The notes under the pieces: generated by a model
Told to the model about the DNA's origin: nothing
Database searches by the model: none
What the model saw: the letters and a program-made list of their open reading frames with translations, nothing else
Made by a program: the position numbers and the translations under genes
NCBI GenBank assembly: GCA_020444265.1
Contig: JAHLLH010000001.1
Coordinates: 620,001 to 684,000, forward strand
DNA length: 64,000 nucleotides
Reading direction: 5' to 3'
DNA from: a bacterium
GTDB taxonomy: Bacteria > Electryoneota > Electryoneia > Electryoneales > Electryoneaceae
Shown: one piece after another, positions 63,296 to 64,000 of the stretch
Layout: the number at the start of each line of letters is the position of its first letter
Position numbering within the stretch: the first letter of the stretch is position 1

Positions 63296-63997
63296 TTACG
63301 AGAACAGCCGTTTGAACTGATTGAACTCGTTGAAGACCAGGCTGTTTTCCACCTTCACCAGCACACCCTCGTCTTCGAACTTTTTAATGACTCGGCTGAT
63401 GGTTTCTCTGCTGGTACCGGCGATATTCGCCAGGTCGCGTTGGAGTGGTAATTCCGCGATTACCACCTTGCCACCACGGATGATGCCTATATCTTCGGCA
63501 AGGCGGACCAGGGTGGCACCGACACGTCCACGGGCATCCTTCAAGGAAAGACTCTTGATCTGGAGGTCTGAACGACGGATGCGACGCGCCATCTCTTTCA
63601 AAAGAGTAATCGCAATCTGAGGGTATTTCTGCAGCATCTCGAGGAAGTCACCGCGATTCAACACCCAGAGCTCGACATCGTCCATACTTGTGACAGTCGC
63701 GCTACGTGGGAGGCCATCGATGATTGACAGTTCCCCGAAGAACTCACCTTCGCCAAGGATGGAGAAAATCGCTTCACCACCCTCATTTGAAATGCCACTA
63801 ATCTTCACCCGACCGTTCTTGATGATGAACATGTTACGGCCGAGATCTTCCTCAAAGATGATGAGGTTGTTTTTTCTGTACCGCTTGCTCACCATGAGAT
63901 CAGCGATACGCTGAAGATCCTCGTCGTCCAATTCACTGAACAACGGTATGTTCTTCAGGAGTTGCGCCTCGCGGCTGGGTTCCCCGTGAAAGCTCAT
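63296..63997 (-). CDS. Crp/Fnr-family transcriptional regulator
   Basis: 233 residues. A cNMP-binding-like domain (LLKNIPLFSELDDEDLQRIADLM, NLIIFEEDLGRNMFIIKNGRVKI, FFGELSIIDGLPRSATV) is followed by a helix-turn-helix (LQRDLANIAGTSRETISRVIKKFEDEGVL). There is no N-terminal Cys cluster, so it is not a canonical Fnr. The GELSIIDGLPRSAT loop resembles effector-binding CRPs, but the ligand is unknown. It lies 113 nt upstream of meaB on the same strand and could control the mutase genes. Confidence 0.93.
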   Translation of the reverse strand: MSFHGEPSREAQLLKNIPLFSELDDEDLQRIADLMVSKRYRKNNLIIFEEDLGRNMFIIKNGRVKISGISNEGGEAIFSILGEGEFFGELSIIDGLPRSATVTSMDDVELWVLNRGDFLEMLQKYPQIAITLLKEMARRIRRSDLQIKSLSLKDARGRVGATLVRLAEDIGIIRGGKVVIAELPLQRDLANIAGTSRETISRVIKKFEDEGVLVKVENSLVFNEFNQFKRLFS

Positions 63998-64000
63998 ATC

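Overview
The window reads as a chromosomal segment from a motile, Gram-negative, respiring bacterium of moderate GC. Supporting signs are a flagellar basal-body/export operon, BamD and Lnt (outer membrane, lipoproteins), heme-bearing envelope proteins, a membrane transhydrogenase, a four-subunit pyruvate-type dehydrogenase, and a B12-dependent acyl-CoA mutase. There is no rRNA, tRNA, CRISPR array, transposase or phage gene to anchor taxonomy. Planctomycete-style lipoprotein cytochromes, the NHLRC2-like lipoprotein and lineage-specific inserts in otherwise standard operons point to a poorly sampled phylum, perhaps within the FCB assemblage (Eisenbacteria/Krumholzibacteria/Latescibacteria-like). 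That placement is a guess.

Layout. (1) 1-9.5 kb, minus strand: flagellar operon flgB-flgC-hypothetical-fliE-fliF-fliG-fliH-fliI-fliJ-motE-fliK. It starts at a near-perfect sigma-54 promoter, and fliK runs off the left edge (the ORF track missed it). (2) 9.6-22.9 kb, minus strand: housekeeping genes yicC-gmk-rpoZ-coaBC-udg-dnaB-spoT-HU-ruvX, a terminator, then Gfo/Idh-lnt-small membrane protein-bamD-nadD. (3) 22.9-27.2 kb, plus strand: a second sigma-54 promoter, a structured RNA ending in a strong intrinsic terminator, then an envelope redox cluster (single-heme porin, two YceI proteins, tri-heme lipoprotein). (4) 27.2-39 kb: nitroreductase, the pntAA-pntAB-pntB transhydrogenase operon, an MFS carrier flanked by two exported glutathione peroxidases, an NHLRC2-like thioredoxin/NHL lipoprotein, then a stand-alone lysine-ketoglutarate-reductase-like protein, an O-methyltransferase and a rubredoxin. 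(5) 39-45.4 kb, plus strand: E1alpha-E1beta-E2-E3 of a 2-oxoacid dehydrogenase, with a lipoate-protein ligase downstream. (6) 45.4-54.2 kb, minus strand: peroxiredoxin, a SUF iron-sulfur operon (Rrf2 regulator-sufC-sufB-sufD-Rieske ferredoxin-sufS-sufU), an AhpD-like protein and yebC. (7) 54.2-64 kb, minus strand: Crp/Fnr regulator, meaB, acyl-CoA mutase large subunit, a 1912-residue multi-GAF/PAS hybrid histidine kinase, and the mutase B12-binding small subunit.

Functionally the window links redox and cofactor metabolism: Fe-S assembly, lipoylation of the dehydrogenase, NADPH supply by transhydrogenase, peroxide defence, and odd-chain/branched acyl-CoA rearrangement.

The most unusual material is the sigma-54/structured-RNA/heme-porin region, the giant kinase inside the mutase operon, and the intergenic DNA between 44 and 53.4 kb. 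That intergenic DNA is rich in perfect hairpins and carries a dispersed 39-bp palindromic repeat, one further copy of which shows compensatory stem changes.
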